This document shows, in pieces, positions 49,701-61,963 of a stretch of 64,000 nt of DNA. The notes beneath the pieces were generated by a model, which worked only from the letters and a program-made list of their open reading frames with translations, did not search any database and was not told the DNA's origin. The translations under genes and the position numbers were made by a program. Source of the DNA: Leptoclinus maculatus (lineage: Eukaryota; Chordata; Actinopteri; Perciformes; Stichaeidae); NCBI GenBank assembly GCA_032191485.1, contig JAVDOI010000008.1:16662174-16726173 (forward strand), read 5' to 3'. The first letter of the stretch is position 1; each line of letters starts with the position of its first letter.

Positions 49701-52700
49701 GAAGAAGGCTGACAGGATCTTGACATTGTCATGTGTATATACATACACAAACATTTACAATGTATACATAAGTTATCTATGTTTTAAGCAGGGCCTGTAA
49801 TGGATTTCTAAAAACATTTGTATTTTGTACCAAAAGGAAAAAAATATATATATACATCTAATCACAAAGTGTTATGCAATGTACCTGCTCAGACAGATAC
49901 AGTACATCCATTAGATTAGCATACAGTGCATTCCTTTTGCAAACCCTTAACGACTAATATGTCTTGTGGGTGTTTGAAAGAGTTTGCGGTTTTCCATGTT
50001 TCACAGAAATATCACACCATGAAGTGGCAGGTTAAGTTATCAGAGCCAATCTGGAATCTGTGGCTTGCGGCTGGAATGAAAACTGTTCCAGAGGACTCTT
50101 CAATATCTAAAGCACATGTTTCCCAGTGTTTTGGAAACATTCCACGCTGGGCCTCATGCGTGAGCATTTTTTCCGCCATTTGCCGGATCGCGCATTGACA
50201 CGCGACGTTAATTTAAAGAGCTTTCTTTTTGAGGCACTACACCTTTTGCGGCTTTGCGTTGACATGTGCTTCTTGCATAAATGGCAAATATTGCAAACAC
50301 CTGGATGAGCTCGGGGTCGGAAAAGCATCTTGGTTTGGACAGAACTCTTAGTGAGTGCAAAGGAACTTGTGCTTAGAATAAGTCAAACGCCGGGGATTCC
50401 TGACACAACCCATAGCATTTATCGACTCCTCCAGCATAACGTCTACATGATCAGCAGGGGAGTTAAAAGCTTTCTGTGAGTGGCAAGGATGAAGGGATGG
50501 ATTCCACTTGTGGTTCTGTCTCTTGACAGCTCCATTACTTGATACAGGAGAGAGCCAGACTGCATTTAAACCCTCCATCCATTAAGACCAAAGCTCTTCA
50601 AAATCCCAAGAATCTTTTTGTCTGCTCTCCTCACAGACTTTTTCTTTGCTTCATATCTTTTGTGAAAGCAGTGCACGGCCCAGTGAAGTGGTCGGCGAAG
50701 CAGATAAGTAGCATGACACAAGTGTGTGCAATTTGTGCTGTGCAAACATACGGTAGGTACGTGAGGAACTGCGTGTTCTATTTTCTGACTGCTTAATTCC
50801 ATCCATCATAAGAGCGGGGCTTGCGGGTGCGTATGCCGAGACAGTCGTGTGTCAACAGGGGATCAACGATAGTTATTACTGCAGGCTCTGACGAGACACT
50901 CTGTCTGAGGGTCAGAGGTGAGGTATGTTACCTGTATTGTACAGTATGTAGTGGGTGCTGACTCTGAGCTGTGTGTGTGCGTGTGTCGGGAGAAGGAGAA
51001 AGAGAGAGAGACAGACGGAGAGAGACGCGTTTCGAGTGTGTTGCGCTGCATGTACCTGAAGGAGCTGAGATGGTGGAATCGTACGATTGGTTTCCTGGCA
51101 CCATGCGACCATGTGCTCCGGGAAAAATGTCTGGTGGAAGAATAAGAAGGTGGAGAGAGAGACGGCGGCAGACAGACAGAGAACATCAGCCACTGTGACA
51201 ATAATTACAGGCTCGGAATTTGTGACAGAAAAGGGAACGTCACGCAAATCTCATTAGTCAGCTGGCAAAGTATTTCACAAGAATACAAAACGTGGAAACA
51301 CTTTGACAAAAGAACATGTCTTTCATTTCATCTCTGTGGCCACTCTTTAGAGCAAATAACACCAGTACATTCTTTACTTGAACATCTTTTTTCATTTGAC
51401 TGAATACTCTAAATACTGCTATCCTTTTTCGTGACCATATCTTTAACCGTTTCAAATCATCTAAAATTGCAAAATCCACGAGGAGCTGTTGCAGCAAGTG
51501 TATTTGTCTTCACAGGCTATTAGGTGTACAGTAACATATATTTGAATGAGAGGACGTTAGGAGTGACACAGCACGTTTAGAAATGTGTAAAAAAAAAAAA
51601 AAAAAAAGATTACCAGGGGGTTTCTGAAGAATTCATATTTGGCATAGTTCTTCCTGAAGAGGAATCTACTGTCGCTGTTCATAGAGGCCTGGACCTGAAC
51701 CACCAGCTCATGGTCTTCTAGACAGCGCTCTGATGTGAGACAGGCAGAGAGAGAGCAACGACAACAATGAATGAGGTTAGTATTTGTTAGTCGATATTTG
51801 TTTTACACGACACTATTAACGTATACTAGTTATAACACTTACATTATATGCCGTGTTCTGTCAAAGGAGTGAATGGCAACATGTGACTGATTTATTCCTA
51901 TCTGAACATATTGTAGTCTGAAGATTATATAAAATGATGCAAAAAAAAGTACCATGGAAATATCTTATCTCTTATGTGTAGATAGTGTAGAACACTAACA
52001 ATCTTGTTTCCTAAAACAACAACAACATGTCAGTGGTGTGAGATTATAGCACCAGTTCACAATAAAAGTGAAAGTGCATTTTCTTAAACAAGTGCATTGT
52101 TTCCTTGTTTAGAACCTGACCTCATACATGCTCATACATGTCAAGTCAGATGTTTGTTACAAGTGAAGCTCCCTTTCTACATTAAGCTTAAAGCACTAAT
52201 CTTCTTTTGCTAATAACATCTCGGTCGCAGTTAACACACATTTGCACGTGGAAACAGCGGACTTCAACTACACATCAACACAGGATTTATATATGGCCAG
52301 TGTGACCACATGCTTAGTTTTGACCATAAATACTTTTGGGCAATACATTTAAATAAGTGGTGAATGGCAGTAAATTGGTTTATTTTGAACCTCAAGTCTA
52401 GTGGTCTAACAGTTTAGAAATGCAGACTGGTTTCAATGGCTCATGCTCATCAAGCTGTGACTGATGATCAGACCAAGAGTGTTTCAATGAGATTAAAATA
52501 GGCTGTGATTTAACTAAAAGTCTGTCCTTTTATGGATGTGGTCAGAGGTCCTGGAGATTTATATTCTGCGACTGCAATGCTAAAATTGGTAACGGCTCTC
52601 TCAATTCCAACAGCCTTTGCAAGTTCTCTCCGTCATGTCTTCATTAAAAAGACATCCTTCCTTTCCCCAGTATATCTAATTAAAAGGCTTTTGATGAACT

Positions 52701-55700
52701 AATAGCAGTATTTGCATCTGTTTTTTCATGTGAAATAAAGAACTTCAGAGAAAAATCATCATTAGCACGTGTCCCCGCGCTCTACCTCTTTATCACCTCT
52801 TTGACACTGTTAACGGCTCTTTTTTCTCTCTTTCCGTTTCATCTTGTCGCGCCCGTCTGATGAGTCACTCGTGTTGGTGACAGTGACTCACCCTGGCAAC
52901 ACTACCTCACTGTCCCAGAGTTGTTAACCTTTTCAGGGTGACAAGCAGAGGTCAGCGTCACTAATCTCAAAGGGCCATTTCATCCCATTCAGCAGCGCAC
53001 CGGCGAGTGGGCAGCGATGTACGGGAATAGGCTTCTCTATTCAAACACGCTATTGTTCGGGTCTCTCTGAAACTTCTATTCTCGTCTATCACCCAGCAAC
53101 GTGCACGCGCAGGAGGTCTGACGGCACACGTACGTACCGCAACAAGCACTTCATATGTACTTGAAAATGTCTAAAATGTTATTTAAAATATTATATTAAG
53201 TAATAGGCCATTGGTTGAAAACTGTACTACTACATGTAGGCAACATTCATTTAAATATATATTTTGACACTGAAAAGATATATTATGTATGCTGTTGACA
53301 AGATACAAAATATCCAAAATGGATTTGACCATTACTATGGTTCAAATGACGAACTACATGTACGAACAACTCATTCTGGTGCTCAGGTGGCTCCGTCCAC
53401 ATACACTATACACACAACTAGAATAGACATCGGTACTTAACGAAAAATTTATTTAAACTTCCATAAAACCACCCTTTTAACAGCAATAGTGACACATTGT
53501 GATAAGCATACTTTTTTGGAAAGTATTAATTTATATTATACTATTTTCTTGTATCCACAGGTTCACATCGACAAACCAACGCGCAGACGCATTCGGTCGG
53601 ACGGTTACTGGTTCTGTAGTGGCAAATGCATAACACCTTCAATTAGAACAATCAGCATGCTGCTGCTTCATCACATCTCATTTTCTGAAACTCCCAAACA
53701 TAAAATACGATAAGCAGTTATTCCAGACCTGCAAAGAATAGGGTTGCAGCACAGGTGCCCCAGAATAGAAGAAAGGCTATAATAGAATAGAGTTACTCCG
53801 AGAGCCAAAGAATGATGTCATTTACAACAAGCCAACCTGACTGCATTTGGCAGCATGATGAGAAATGTAATCAGATCATGATGGATGGTGAAATATTAAG
53901 TTAGAGAGTTGGGACCTGTACTTTGAATAATGCCATATATTTTCGAAAAAGTTTCCTCACGTGACAGCAAAACAGCCCAAAATACGCTGACACAAGTTGT
54001 CAGTTGAAACAGCAGAATGTAAGTGTTTTTACATCTGTTTTTTCGCCATGTCTCTTCCTACAGTATGTTTCACTACCAGGCACACTGCTCTATATAAAAC
54101 TACACCCCCTCCTCTCCCACATCTGTTAAACTGTAAAGACACGAGCACAGAGCACAGGCTCAACTTGTCTTCCGTAAGTGCTTTATAATCGCCCTCTCCT
54201 CAGGGGGAGGTTGAGTTTTCTAACGTTCAGCTGACCACAGCTTTCCAAACTTACTGTTATAAAGCCAAGTCTAACACAAAATCACCCCCGACAGAAATGC
54301 AAAGCTCTCTTCCTTCTTAATGCAGCAACAAGTTAAAAAAAAAAATCCTGAATCAACCCCTGGAATAGAGCATCTCTTTTGAATACTGTTACGTCAGTTC
54401 AGTGTCACATTTGGAGTTCAAGAATATCAAAACAGTGAGTGTGCTGGTCTTGTAGTTTTTAGCAAATGGGAGCTAACGTGCCAAGCTCAGTGAGCTACAC
54501 TACTATTCCTTCCCTTCACTTACTCCTAAATCTATGAAGAATTTACTACGATGTAGGAACGACAGGAAGACTAAAACGTAACATTTCTACATAGAAATCT
54601 ATTCCTCATTTCTGAGTAGGTTGCCGACATCGTTTTGACCTTTTTAACACTACATTAGTCCTGAGGTCTCTGTCTGATGCAGTGAGGGTTTCTATATTCG
54701 GGAGAAACTCTTCACCAATCATTTCATCACCTAACATTACACTGTTACATCTCTAACATCTCCTAATCCATAACCTTCACCTTCTCTTCCTTAAGCTTCT
54801 CATCTGCTGGCTTCCACTCTGAACCCTTCGTTCCCAATTTAAGGAGAAAGAAAACATCAAAATGTAATCTTCTGACAATTATCTTGTTAATCTGGAGTCT
54901 GATTAGAACTGATTATGAGCAGTCTCGTGACCTTAAATGAGCCTACCGGATTAAAAACATCAGTGAAAGGGTGTCAAATACATATTCACTACCCTATCCT
55001 CTGCATAAACCATAAACTTTTCTCATAACCGCAAACACCAAATAAAATAACTCAATGTAATGCTCAAACAAGTCTCAAGATGTTGGCTTTAGGGCTGTAC
55101 CATTTATCAATTACTGTGTTTGTTTAATTTACGAGTGGGTACCAAAGAGAGTTATGCCGGTTCCCCAAGAGGTCCTGGGGTATTGGTTAGGTTTAATAAG
55201 GGCCCCTTGGAAAGACTGTCTCCACTTACAGTCATTCTGCTGTTTACTTGCATGCAATAACTTTAGGAAACCCTGAGCTAAAATATACCTAATTTTGTAT
55301 TCTGCTTCAAGCGTACTATACAATGAAGCTGGAATTTTTTCATTTACACTCTTACTCTTCCCACAGCACGAATACATGTACATACAACTCAGGCATCGTG
55401 TAAGTGCATCTCTTTTATCTTACTAAGTTAGACTCTCCTTGGCCTGTCAGTGCTAAAGTAACTCTGACCTCATGTGCAATGCCTTGTCTATTTCCATCAC
55501 TTTCTGTTGGCGCATAAGCGGATCAATACGTTTAACCGACATATTTTTCCAATGACAAGCAGCTGAAAGTGTGCGCTCATTTGTCTTTCTCAGTTCTTCA
55601 CGAGATAACGTTTCCCTGCCTTGTCTGCAGAATACTGCACTGCTACAGCAGCCTTCCACGCAGCCAACTGTGTTGTACTTTATCAGATCTCCGTACACGA

Positions 55701-57701
55701 TTGCTCAGTGCGTGCATATGCTGTGTACAGTATGTGCATGAACTCATCCTTGAATACATGCCTGCGTGAGAATATGCGCCTGAACTCTCTGTCTGCCCGA
55801 GTGCGCTGGCACGCATGCATATATGTGTCAATGCACCTGTGTATGCCACTGATTGTATTGCATGTCTCAGCCCCACCAGAAAATCCCAGAGTTTTTGTGT
55901 AGGTCTGTGCGTGTGTGTGTGTGAGTGAACAGTATTTCGAGCCTTTCCGGGCTCTGCCTCTTACCTAGCCCTAGCAGCGGGTGGTGCTCAACAAGTGCCC
56001 AACTGTTGTCGTCCACACAATGGCTTTTATAAACCAGGAGCTGGCACAGGTCCCTGGCTGTCATGTCGGCCGGGATCTCCACAACTTTACCCATGCCGTC
56101 TTCACTGAAGATCTTCACAATCTATGAAAAGAAAAACGTATTAGAGATCAGAGACCATTTCAAGGTATAGTTTGGCAAACTACAGACTGAAGTGTTTCAA
56201 TAGAGAAGGACAAAAGGCTTTCAAACCAGTTGTACGGGTGTCCTTGATATAATAACATGAAGCAAACGATTGATTACCAAAGGCGAAGGATAAGTTAAGA
56301 ATAAGATGGCAGTTTAAATATACATTTCATGGTAACCCCTCAGGGAATACTAGTTGTGATAAAGTAATTTAACACAAACTATTTTTGAAAACTCAGTCTA
56401 ATAGGTGGGTGAAGCCAGCAATTTTCTTCAAACACTAGCATAGTATTTATCATATAGCGCCCCATACACTATATAACATACACAGGCCTGTAATTATAGC
56501 ACACAATAGAAAAGAACAGACTATTCAAAACTATGTAGCAATTGTGGTTGCAAGAAATCACAGACAAGCATTTCTTACAGCAACTTGTTGGTGTAATATA
56601 GAAGCAAATATACCGTTTGTGTGTGTGTGTATAACAAGGATCTGCTTTCAGGGCTGCCTGCACAAAGTGGATATATGCTGTACTGTAGCTTCAGAGGAGG
56701 TAAGCATGGTGTTTCCAATCATAGCTTATCACAAAAATGTATACAAGTATCCAGAAAGAAGACATGACAATTGAATATGCTTCAAGCTCAACTTCACGGA
56801 CACAAGTTATTTATTTTTTGTCATAACTTAATATGCTGGAATTGGACCAGTAATAATCCAATCTGTGGATAACACCCAATTTAATTTTGCTCTATTAATA
56901 ATACTGACTCAAACACGTACTCACACACATGTTGAGTCACTACTTCGCTGTCCAATCTAATGTATATACTGTATCGCAACAGTGTATCAGTCTCTATGCA
57001 GCTCAATCTCCACTCATATTGTTGTATGTACTGTGGTTAAGCTTTCCCTTGTCGGAGATCAACAAAACAATCCAGGAAACATAACTGCCATCGCTATTAT
57101 GACAAATGGTCCTAAATCTACGTCCATTAAGTCCACAGGTTGGCTTTCCTGAAAGGAACCCATGCAGTCACGTTCACATGATACACATCTAATGGCCCAC
57201 AGAGAAAACTAGATCAGCCTACACAGGAATCCAGCCTACTAAGCCTACACATGTCATGTATGCACACTTCCCACATGATATATTATGACAAAGAAATTCT
57301 GTTCTCTTCTTGAAAAGACACAGCTCATAGCGTCACAGTTTGTACAGATCAGGCCTGAGGCGCTCTATCCGTCCAAAAAATGTTCAAGGCGAAAGGAAAG
57401 GGAGCTTCTATCATTCAAAGCTGCTGACGGATTTTGACTCTTTTCTTTTTTTTTTTACTGCTCTGCTCACATCTCGAAAAAAGGCAAATTGTCTTCAGCC
57501 TTTAAAGGTATTTACACATTCCATGTCTCGCCCCTGGTTAATCACAGCAGCACTTCAAAGGGGAAACGCTCTTCACGTGTAAAAAGAGAAGGAGGCAGAG
57601 AGAGGCAGACACACACAGAAGGAGAGATAAGAGACGCAGAAAGAGAGCGGTCTTACCTCCACGGCCCGCAGTAGGCAGCAGTCCGCGGAACACGAAGGCA
57701 T
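46558..57701 (-). CDS. grb10: Growth factor receptor-bound protein 10, RA-PH-BPS-SH2 adaptor, one frame break
   Basis: Seen: twelve minus-strand exons match the vertebrate GRB10 domain order RA (55965-56121 onward), PH (49484-48358), BPS (48045-47394) and SH2 (47274-46558). The C-terminus is PCTAVAL-stop. An in-frame upstream exon at 57657-57701 gives a possible ATG, for about 443 residues. Family knowledge: Grb7/10/14 adaptors bind activated insulin and IGF-1 receptors through BPS and SH2 and dampen signalling; the RA and PH domains bind Ras-type GTPases and phosphoinositides. Best match over Grb7 and Grb14 rests on the linker wording (STRMNVLGSHSPLH) and on the ddc neighbour; the teleost a/b paralogue is not decided. 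Odd: the exon at 51613-51729 holds one extra base, which shifts the frame. The usual proline-rich N-terminal exons are not in the window. Confidence 0.92.
46961..47054 (-). CDS. grb10: grb10 exon, SH2 phosphotyrosine pocket
   Basis: 94 nt encoding LFLLRVSQSNPKAFVLTLCH then HQKIKHFQILP. The pocket arginine of the FLVRES-like motif is kept (FLLR). The next residue is Val (GTC), where mammalian GRB10 has Asp. Confidence 0.93.
47187..47274 (-). CDS. grb10: grb10 exon, SH2 domain start
   Basis: 88 nt encoding the end of Val, then IHIAQLWFHGRITREESHRI and on to GQVD. WFHGRI with the alpha-A arginine opens the SH2 fold. Both ends split codons in matching phase. Confidence 0.93.
47394..47460 (-). 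CDS. grb10: grb10 exon, BPS to SH2 linker
   Basis: 67 nt encoding KRSTRMNVLGSHSPLHHSSL then SS plus the first base of a split Val. This wording is closest to GRB10 within the family. Confidence 0.92.
47929..48045 (-). CDS. grb10: grb10 exon, BPS region
   Basis: 39 whole codons, RSVSENSLVAMDFSGRIGRV and on to EEGHAWR. This is the BPS segment that enters the receptor kinase cleft as a pseudosubstrate in the Grb7/10/14 family. Confidence 0.94.
48358..48435 (-). CDS. grb10: grb10 exon after the PH helix
   Basis: 26 whole codons, YGIVLYQNYKIPLQRKTLLS then HFSAPV, between TTTACAG and donor GTAAGT. Confidence 0.92.
48547..48645 (-). CDS. grb10: grb10 exon, PH domain end
   Basis: 33 whole codons, including LRMLCAEDEQGRTCWMTAFR. 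The tryptophan of TCWMTAFR is the hallmark of the C-terminal PH helix. The acceptor is TTCGCAG and the donor GTAGCA. Confidence 0.93.
48974..49084 (-). CDS. grb10: grb10 exon, PH domain middle
   Basis: 37 whole codons, EPRHLQFLADLEDSNIFTVV and on to DYEFCIK, between GTGTCTAG and donor GTGAGT. Confidence 0.93.
49347..49484 (-). CDS. grb10: grb10 exon, PH domain first part
   Basis: 46 whole codons, including SCPEIQGYLYVKEVGRKSWK and LRRSGLYCSTKGTSK. The basic strand region GRKSWKKVY is typical for phosphoinositide-facing PH loops. The acceptor is CCCTCAG and the donor GTAACC. Confidence 0.94.
51056..51130 (-). CDS. grb10: grb10 exon, PH-proximal linker
   Basis: 25 whole codons, TFFPEHMVAWCQETNRTIPP then SQLLQ, between TTCCACCAG and donor GTACAT. 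It matches the FFPEQMVTWCQ segment of the family. Confidence 0.92.
51613..51729 (-). CDS. grb10: grb10 exon: RA to PH linker, with a +1 frame break
   Basis: 117 nt between ACATCAG and donor GTAATC. The first part reads ERCLEDHELVVQVQASMN and onward through SDSRF; the last part reads LFRKNYAKYEFFRNPL, one base out of step. The run GGG at 51660-51662 on the plus strand (CCC in the transcript) is where one base is in excess. Read straight through, a TGA appears at 51634-51632. All other coding exons keep frame. It is either an assembly indel in a homopolymer or a real frameshift removing PH, BPS and SH2. Confidence 0.9.
55965..56121 (-). CDS. grb10: grb10 exon: Ras-associating domain, first part
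   Basis: 157 nt from TTTCATAG to donor GTAAGA, encoding IVKIFSEDGMGKVVEIPADM and TARDLCQLLVYKSHCVDDNS. This is the opening of the RA domain and is very close to mammalian GRB10. The exon ends with the first base of a split Glu. Confidence 0.94.
57657..57701 (-). CDS. grb10: Candidate alternative first coding exon of grb10
   Basis: ATG at 57701 opens MPSCSADCCLLRAVE, and the exon ends at a strong donor (GTAAGACC). It joins in phase 0 to IVKIFSEDG of the RA exon. Just upstream in the transcript direction lie a G-run and a GT microsatellite, so it may be a first exon of a short isoform without the proline-rich region. Not conserved with any exon known to me; spliced reads would decide. Confidence 0.5.
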
Positions 57702-57720
57702 TTTTGGTGTCAGCCTGGCT

Positions 57721-57729
57721 CCCCCCCCC

Positions 57730-57786
<57 letters not shown>
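57721..57786. repeat. C-run joined to (CA)n beside the grb10 candidate first exon
   Basis: A 12-base C-run followed by about 27 CA units, beginning about 20 bp upstream of the candidate ATG in transcript direction. Confidence 0.95.
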
Positions 57787-57790
<4 letters not shown>

Positions 57791-60700
57791 TCTCACACAG
57801 TCACTAAGACAGAAAACCTCTTGCTGTTATGTCGCCCTGCCTCCTCCAAAAAAGAAAAAGAAAAATTTGAATGCCCTCAGTTGACAGTTGCAGTTGTGCT
57901 ACCTGTCACATAGCCTGCAGACTAGTCCTCCAGTCTATCTAGGCCGCCGGCACTGTCTTTCAAAAAAAAAGAAAAAGAAATTGTCTGTATGACCTAAAGC
58001 CGCTGTCTGTACAGCTCACAGGACAGAGACACAGTAATCGGATGGCAGCAGGTACAGTACAGTGCTTCCAGTGCCAGTTGAGTCTGACAACTATCTTTCT
58101 TTCTCTTTCTGTCCCTCTCCCTCTCCCTCTCTCTCTCTCTCTCTCCCTCTCCCCCTCACAAAGGGTTACAGCCTCAGCCACAGGCTCCGAGGCACACTGA
58201 ATCAAACCACACGCTCACCAACCAATCATAAGGCTGCAGCAGGCTGATGTAATCATTCCCACACAGACCAAGGCGCACGCACACACACACACACACACAC
58301 ACACTCACTCACTGTGAGGCATACACACTCCGGTAGAAACACAGACGCACAGTCATGCAAAGACGCAGCCAACTTTTTTCAGACCTCTTGCGAGCTCTCT
58401 GCTTCAGTTTCTTTTCAGAGCTTGAAGTGCGAGGGTTCATTTGAGAAGGGTGTGGGGCAGTGAGGAGGAGGTGGAGCAGGAAGAGGAAGAAAGGATAAAG
58501 GAAGGAGTAAAAAAAAAAAAAAAAAAAAAGTTTGTCTTTGTCGCTTTCCTTGTCTCCAAAATGTTCAGAAGTGTTCAAGTGAGGGCTTGTTGGCTTGTAT
58601 GATTTTCTCCTCGTCTTTGCTTCTCTTTTCCTCTCCCTCCCTTCCTCCCTCCTTTCCTCCCTCCCTCCCTGTGGCTTAACTTTGAACTCCCCAGTCAGAT
58701 CTCTCTGCCTCTCACAGCAGTAACAAGACTCATTACAGAGCAAATGAAATGAAACAAACCTGGAGCAGCACTTGAGCACTCCGACCTCCTCCTCCTCCCC
58801 TGGTGGCCAGCTTCGTGCCAACATTCTTGCTCTCGAAAAAGAACAAAAAACTTGGAGACTTTTTTGCACACACCCACAACAGCCCCCCCACCCCTCTTTT
58901 TAACTCTGATATTTAATATGCCATCAGACAGACAAAAGCCTTGACACACCCCGTCTGGGAGAGGCGAGATCAGCCTTAACGTTGTCATTGAAGCAACTTC
59001 TTCTTGTTTTCCGAGCTTTTTTTTTTCAGAGGAAAGGAGGGTGTGTGTTTGTACATGTGTGGTTGAGGTGTAATCCAGGAATAAGCACAGTTCCACAGAA
59101 GGAAGGAGGAAATAGTGGTAAAAGGTAAAAGTGGTAGCAGTCAAAGAAATACATTTTTAATTTACTGTAGCGGGAAACTTTGGGGAGGGATGGAGGGAGG
59201 GAAAGTCCGTCGCTGGGGGAGGGGATACAGAGAAGGAGAAAAGTGTGTGTGTAAATGATTGCACATGCACACAGACACGTACGTGGGGGGGTGTGTGTGT
59301 GTCGGATACCAAGAAACAGGAGACAGACAAGAGAAGTGAAGGGGAAAAGAGTGGGAAGCAGAAGGAAGTGACAGAGTGGGAGAGGGGGAGAGAGAGAGAG
59401 AGAGAGAGAGAGACTGTCTGGTGACACACTGCAGCAGAATGTGTAGTATGAATGCTTCCTACTGTTAACTACATATCTAGCCCGGCCCAGCTGTGTCTCC
59501 CAACCATCCACTCTCTGCCACTACACTCACACACGGACCAAGACACACACCCCCGTCTACGTCACAGTTAGTCAGGCAAAGGGGAAAGCCCCAAGAAGGC
59601 TGCACACATTCTGCAATACAGGTTTTAACATACAGTGCTGTAATTATAAATTGCTCAATCTGTCCGTTGACATCAACCCTTTTGACAAAGAATCACATTT
59701 TCTTATTGCACCTTCTGACATCATTTTAATGTCTAGAACACAAGAAAGATAATCCAACATGGTTAATGTCATAGTCGCCCAGGAAACCCTTATGTTGTCC
59801 ATTGGGTGCAAATAAGTCAACACACTTTGTGTGACCTGGCCTGACTTTGATATGACAGGTTCAACAAGGCTTTCTATTTAACATAAGAACTACGGGAGTC
59901 ATGTCTTGTCAGTCAACTCCAAAGTCCAGTTCCAAGCCCTAAAGGTTTGTTCAACTCATGAAAAAGATGTAATGCATTTCATAAAATAGATAGTAGTATG
60001 TCAATATAACAATTTTGCCGGTGCAGAGGTGGCATAAGGGTTAAAGCGCCCACACAAACCCCCCTGCAGAGGTCCATATCTAGTAGCAGTACTGGTTCTG
60101 GCTTGGTCGTGCACTTCACTGAACTCAACATGTTCAATGTGGCAAAGTGTGCAGGTGGGAAGCCAGTGAGGGATCATTATCTTGCCACTGGAGGAGCAAC
60201 TCGTACTGGTTAGTCAGAGTGAGTCTGCAAAAAAGGGGAGGGCTCCGGGGATAGCATTAACTCTCAGTCACATTATGCCCTCTCAATACACCCCACTGGA
60301 GCAGGGACAAAGATGGCAAAGTGCTGGGAGGACTGATCATGTGTTATTTGAAGAAACTCAGAAATAATTGCGAAAAATTACAAATGATTTAAACATGAAA
60401 ATAGATATGGACGTCCCCCACTGTCTGCCATGTCCAAGCTCCAGTGTGTAACACAACAATCCTAAATAGCATTGAGCTAAATCCTCTTTAATTATATTGT
60501 TTAATATGGAGTTATACTTTCCAACCTGGTCTTAAGTGAAAAGGGAAAGTCAGATTGTTTTGGTTAATTACATGTCCATTATCCCATGTCAGACTGTTTG
60601 TGTAGAAATGGGACATCAGAGATGCACTTAGGATGATTTGTTGTTGAGGACATATGGATGACAAATGTAAAATATACTTGAACATAACGCCTGTAAGTAT

Positions 60701-61872
60701 GGTGATAAGAAACGCGAGGAGGCTTGGATGGCGAAGGGGACGTTTCAGAACAAACTGGTATCTGGTAGGAATATGGTAAAGTGGTACAAATTCAACCCAG
60801 TCTCCTACAAAATGATGTTCCCATACAACTGTGGGATAACTGCACTCATATACATACACTCCCATATAACTGCACTCTCAATTATGTTTTCATTGAAGCA
60901 TTTTTTCCTTCTGGATTACGAACAGTTTGAAACACAAGGTTAAAGTCGTAAATTGAAAAAACGAACCAAAACAAACTGGGTTAGATTTAGTAAAAAAGAC
61001 ATTGTGGTTTGGCTAAAATGAGGATGAAACTGAAACAAAAACTAAAAACACAAAAGAAAACTTCTACTTTATGTTTAGTTTATGCAACACGAGTTCACAC
61101 GGGGACACAGACAGCAGTCTTCCTGGGTGAAGCCCTGCGGTTGACCCATCCACCACCCCGACCTCCTCCACGCACTCATTTGAAACTGCAAACGTAATCC
61201 AAAACAAAAGATGTTTCCGTCAAAACTTAATTCACAATGCAGTTGTGTTGTATGGGAACATCATTTTGATGAGATAGGGCTGTAAAAGTAATAAGCAGCA
61301 TCTGCAGGAGCAGCATGAATCATCAGTAAAGTATCTCCTTGTGACATTAGGAAGACCCCCTCATCGACGTCTTTAACTGTGACTCAGATGTTACCGACCG
61401 CGTTACTAATTTGGGTGGGAGCTGATCCTTCATTAGCTGTGGAAATCTTATCTTGCAGTGTGGCAATACTATATTAGACACTGACCTACTCTAATTATTG
61501 GTCTTCTTCTTAAAAGGTAAAAGAATAGTCATGTGGATAAAAAAAGGAGGTAGGCGGAGGGGAAGAGGAACATCTTCTCAAACTGTCCAGGAGGCTCTCA
61601 GGAAGCGACGTGTTGATGACAGTGAAAGATACGTAACGCTGTTTGTCTGTTGTTACTTTTGTGTTAATACACAGAAGTATGTTTGAAGACAGTACACATA
61701 TCGAGTATGTAGTGCATAGTATGCGATTTCGGATGCAGCCTTTCTCTTCTAATGCTTTCAACTGTGTCCTCATTTAGACGGAGGCGCAGACAAGAGCAGG
61801 CCTCTCAACCTCTCTGATCAATCAGGTCTGATAACTGCCCTGTGATGTAATCCCCCAGGGACAGACTGAGAG
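57787..61872. other. Upstream or intronic grb10 DNA, low-complexity rich
   Basis: Pyrimidine and purine tracts (CT at 58095-58155, A-run at 58510-58529, CCT-type at 58625-58670, GA at 59390-59415) and a CA repeat at 58280-58303. Long minus-strand open frames at 58309-59511 follow these tracts and show no domain. No supported exon was found. Confidence 0.4.
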
Positions 61873-61877
61873 CTTCA

Positions 61878-61889
61878 GGCAACACACAC

Positions 61890-61958
<69 letters not shown>
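61878..61958. repeat. (CA)n microsatellite
   Basis: About 38 CA units with one CG interruption; a shorter TG run lies at 62168-62191. Confidence 0.93.

Positions 61959-61963
<5 letters not shown>

Noticed and set aside
58742..58826. Possible grb10 5' exon reading MLARSWPPGEEEEVG before GTTTGT
   Set aside because: Its end phase does not fit the RA exon and the donor is not a good match.
58309..59511. Long minus-strand open frames (up to 186 codons)
   Set aside because: They follow purine/pyrimidine tracts and CA/GA repeats, overlap each other in different frames and show no domain.
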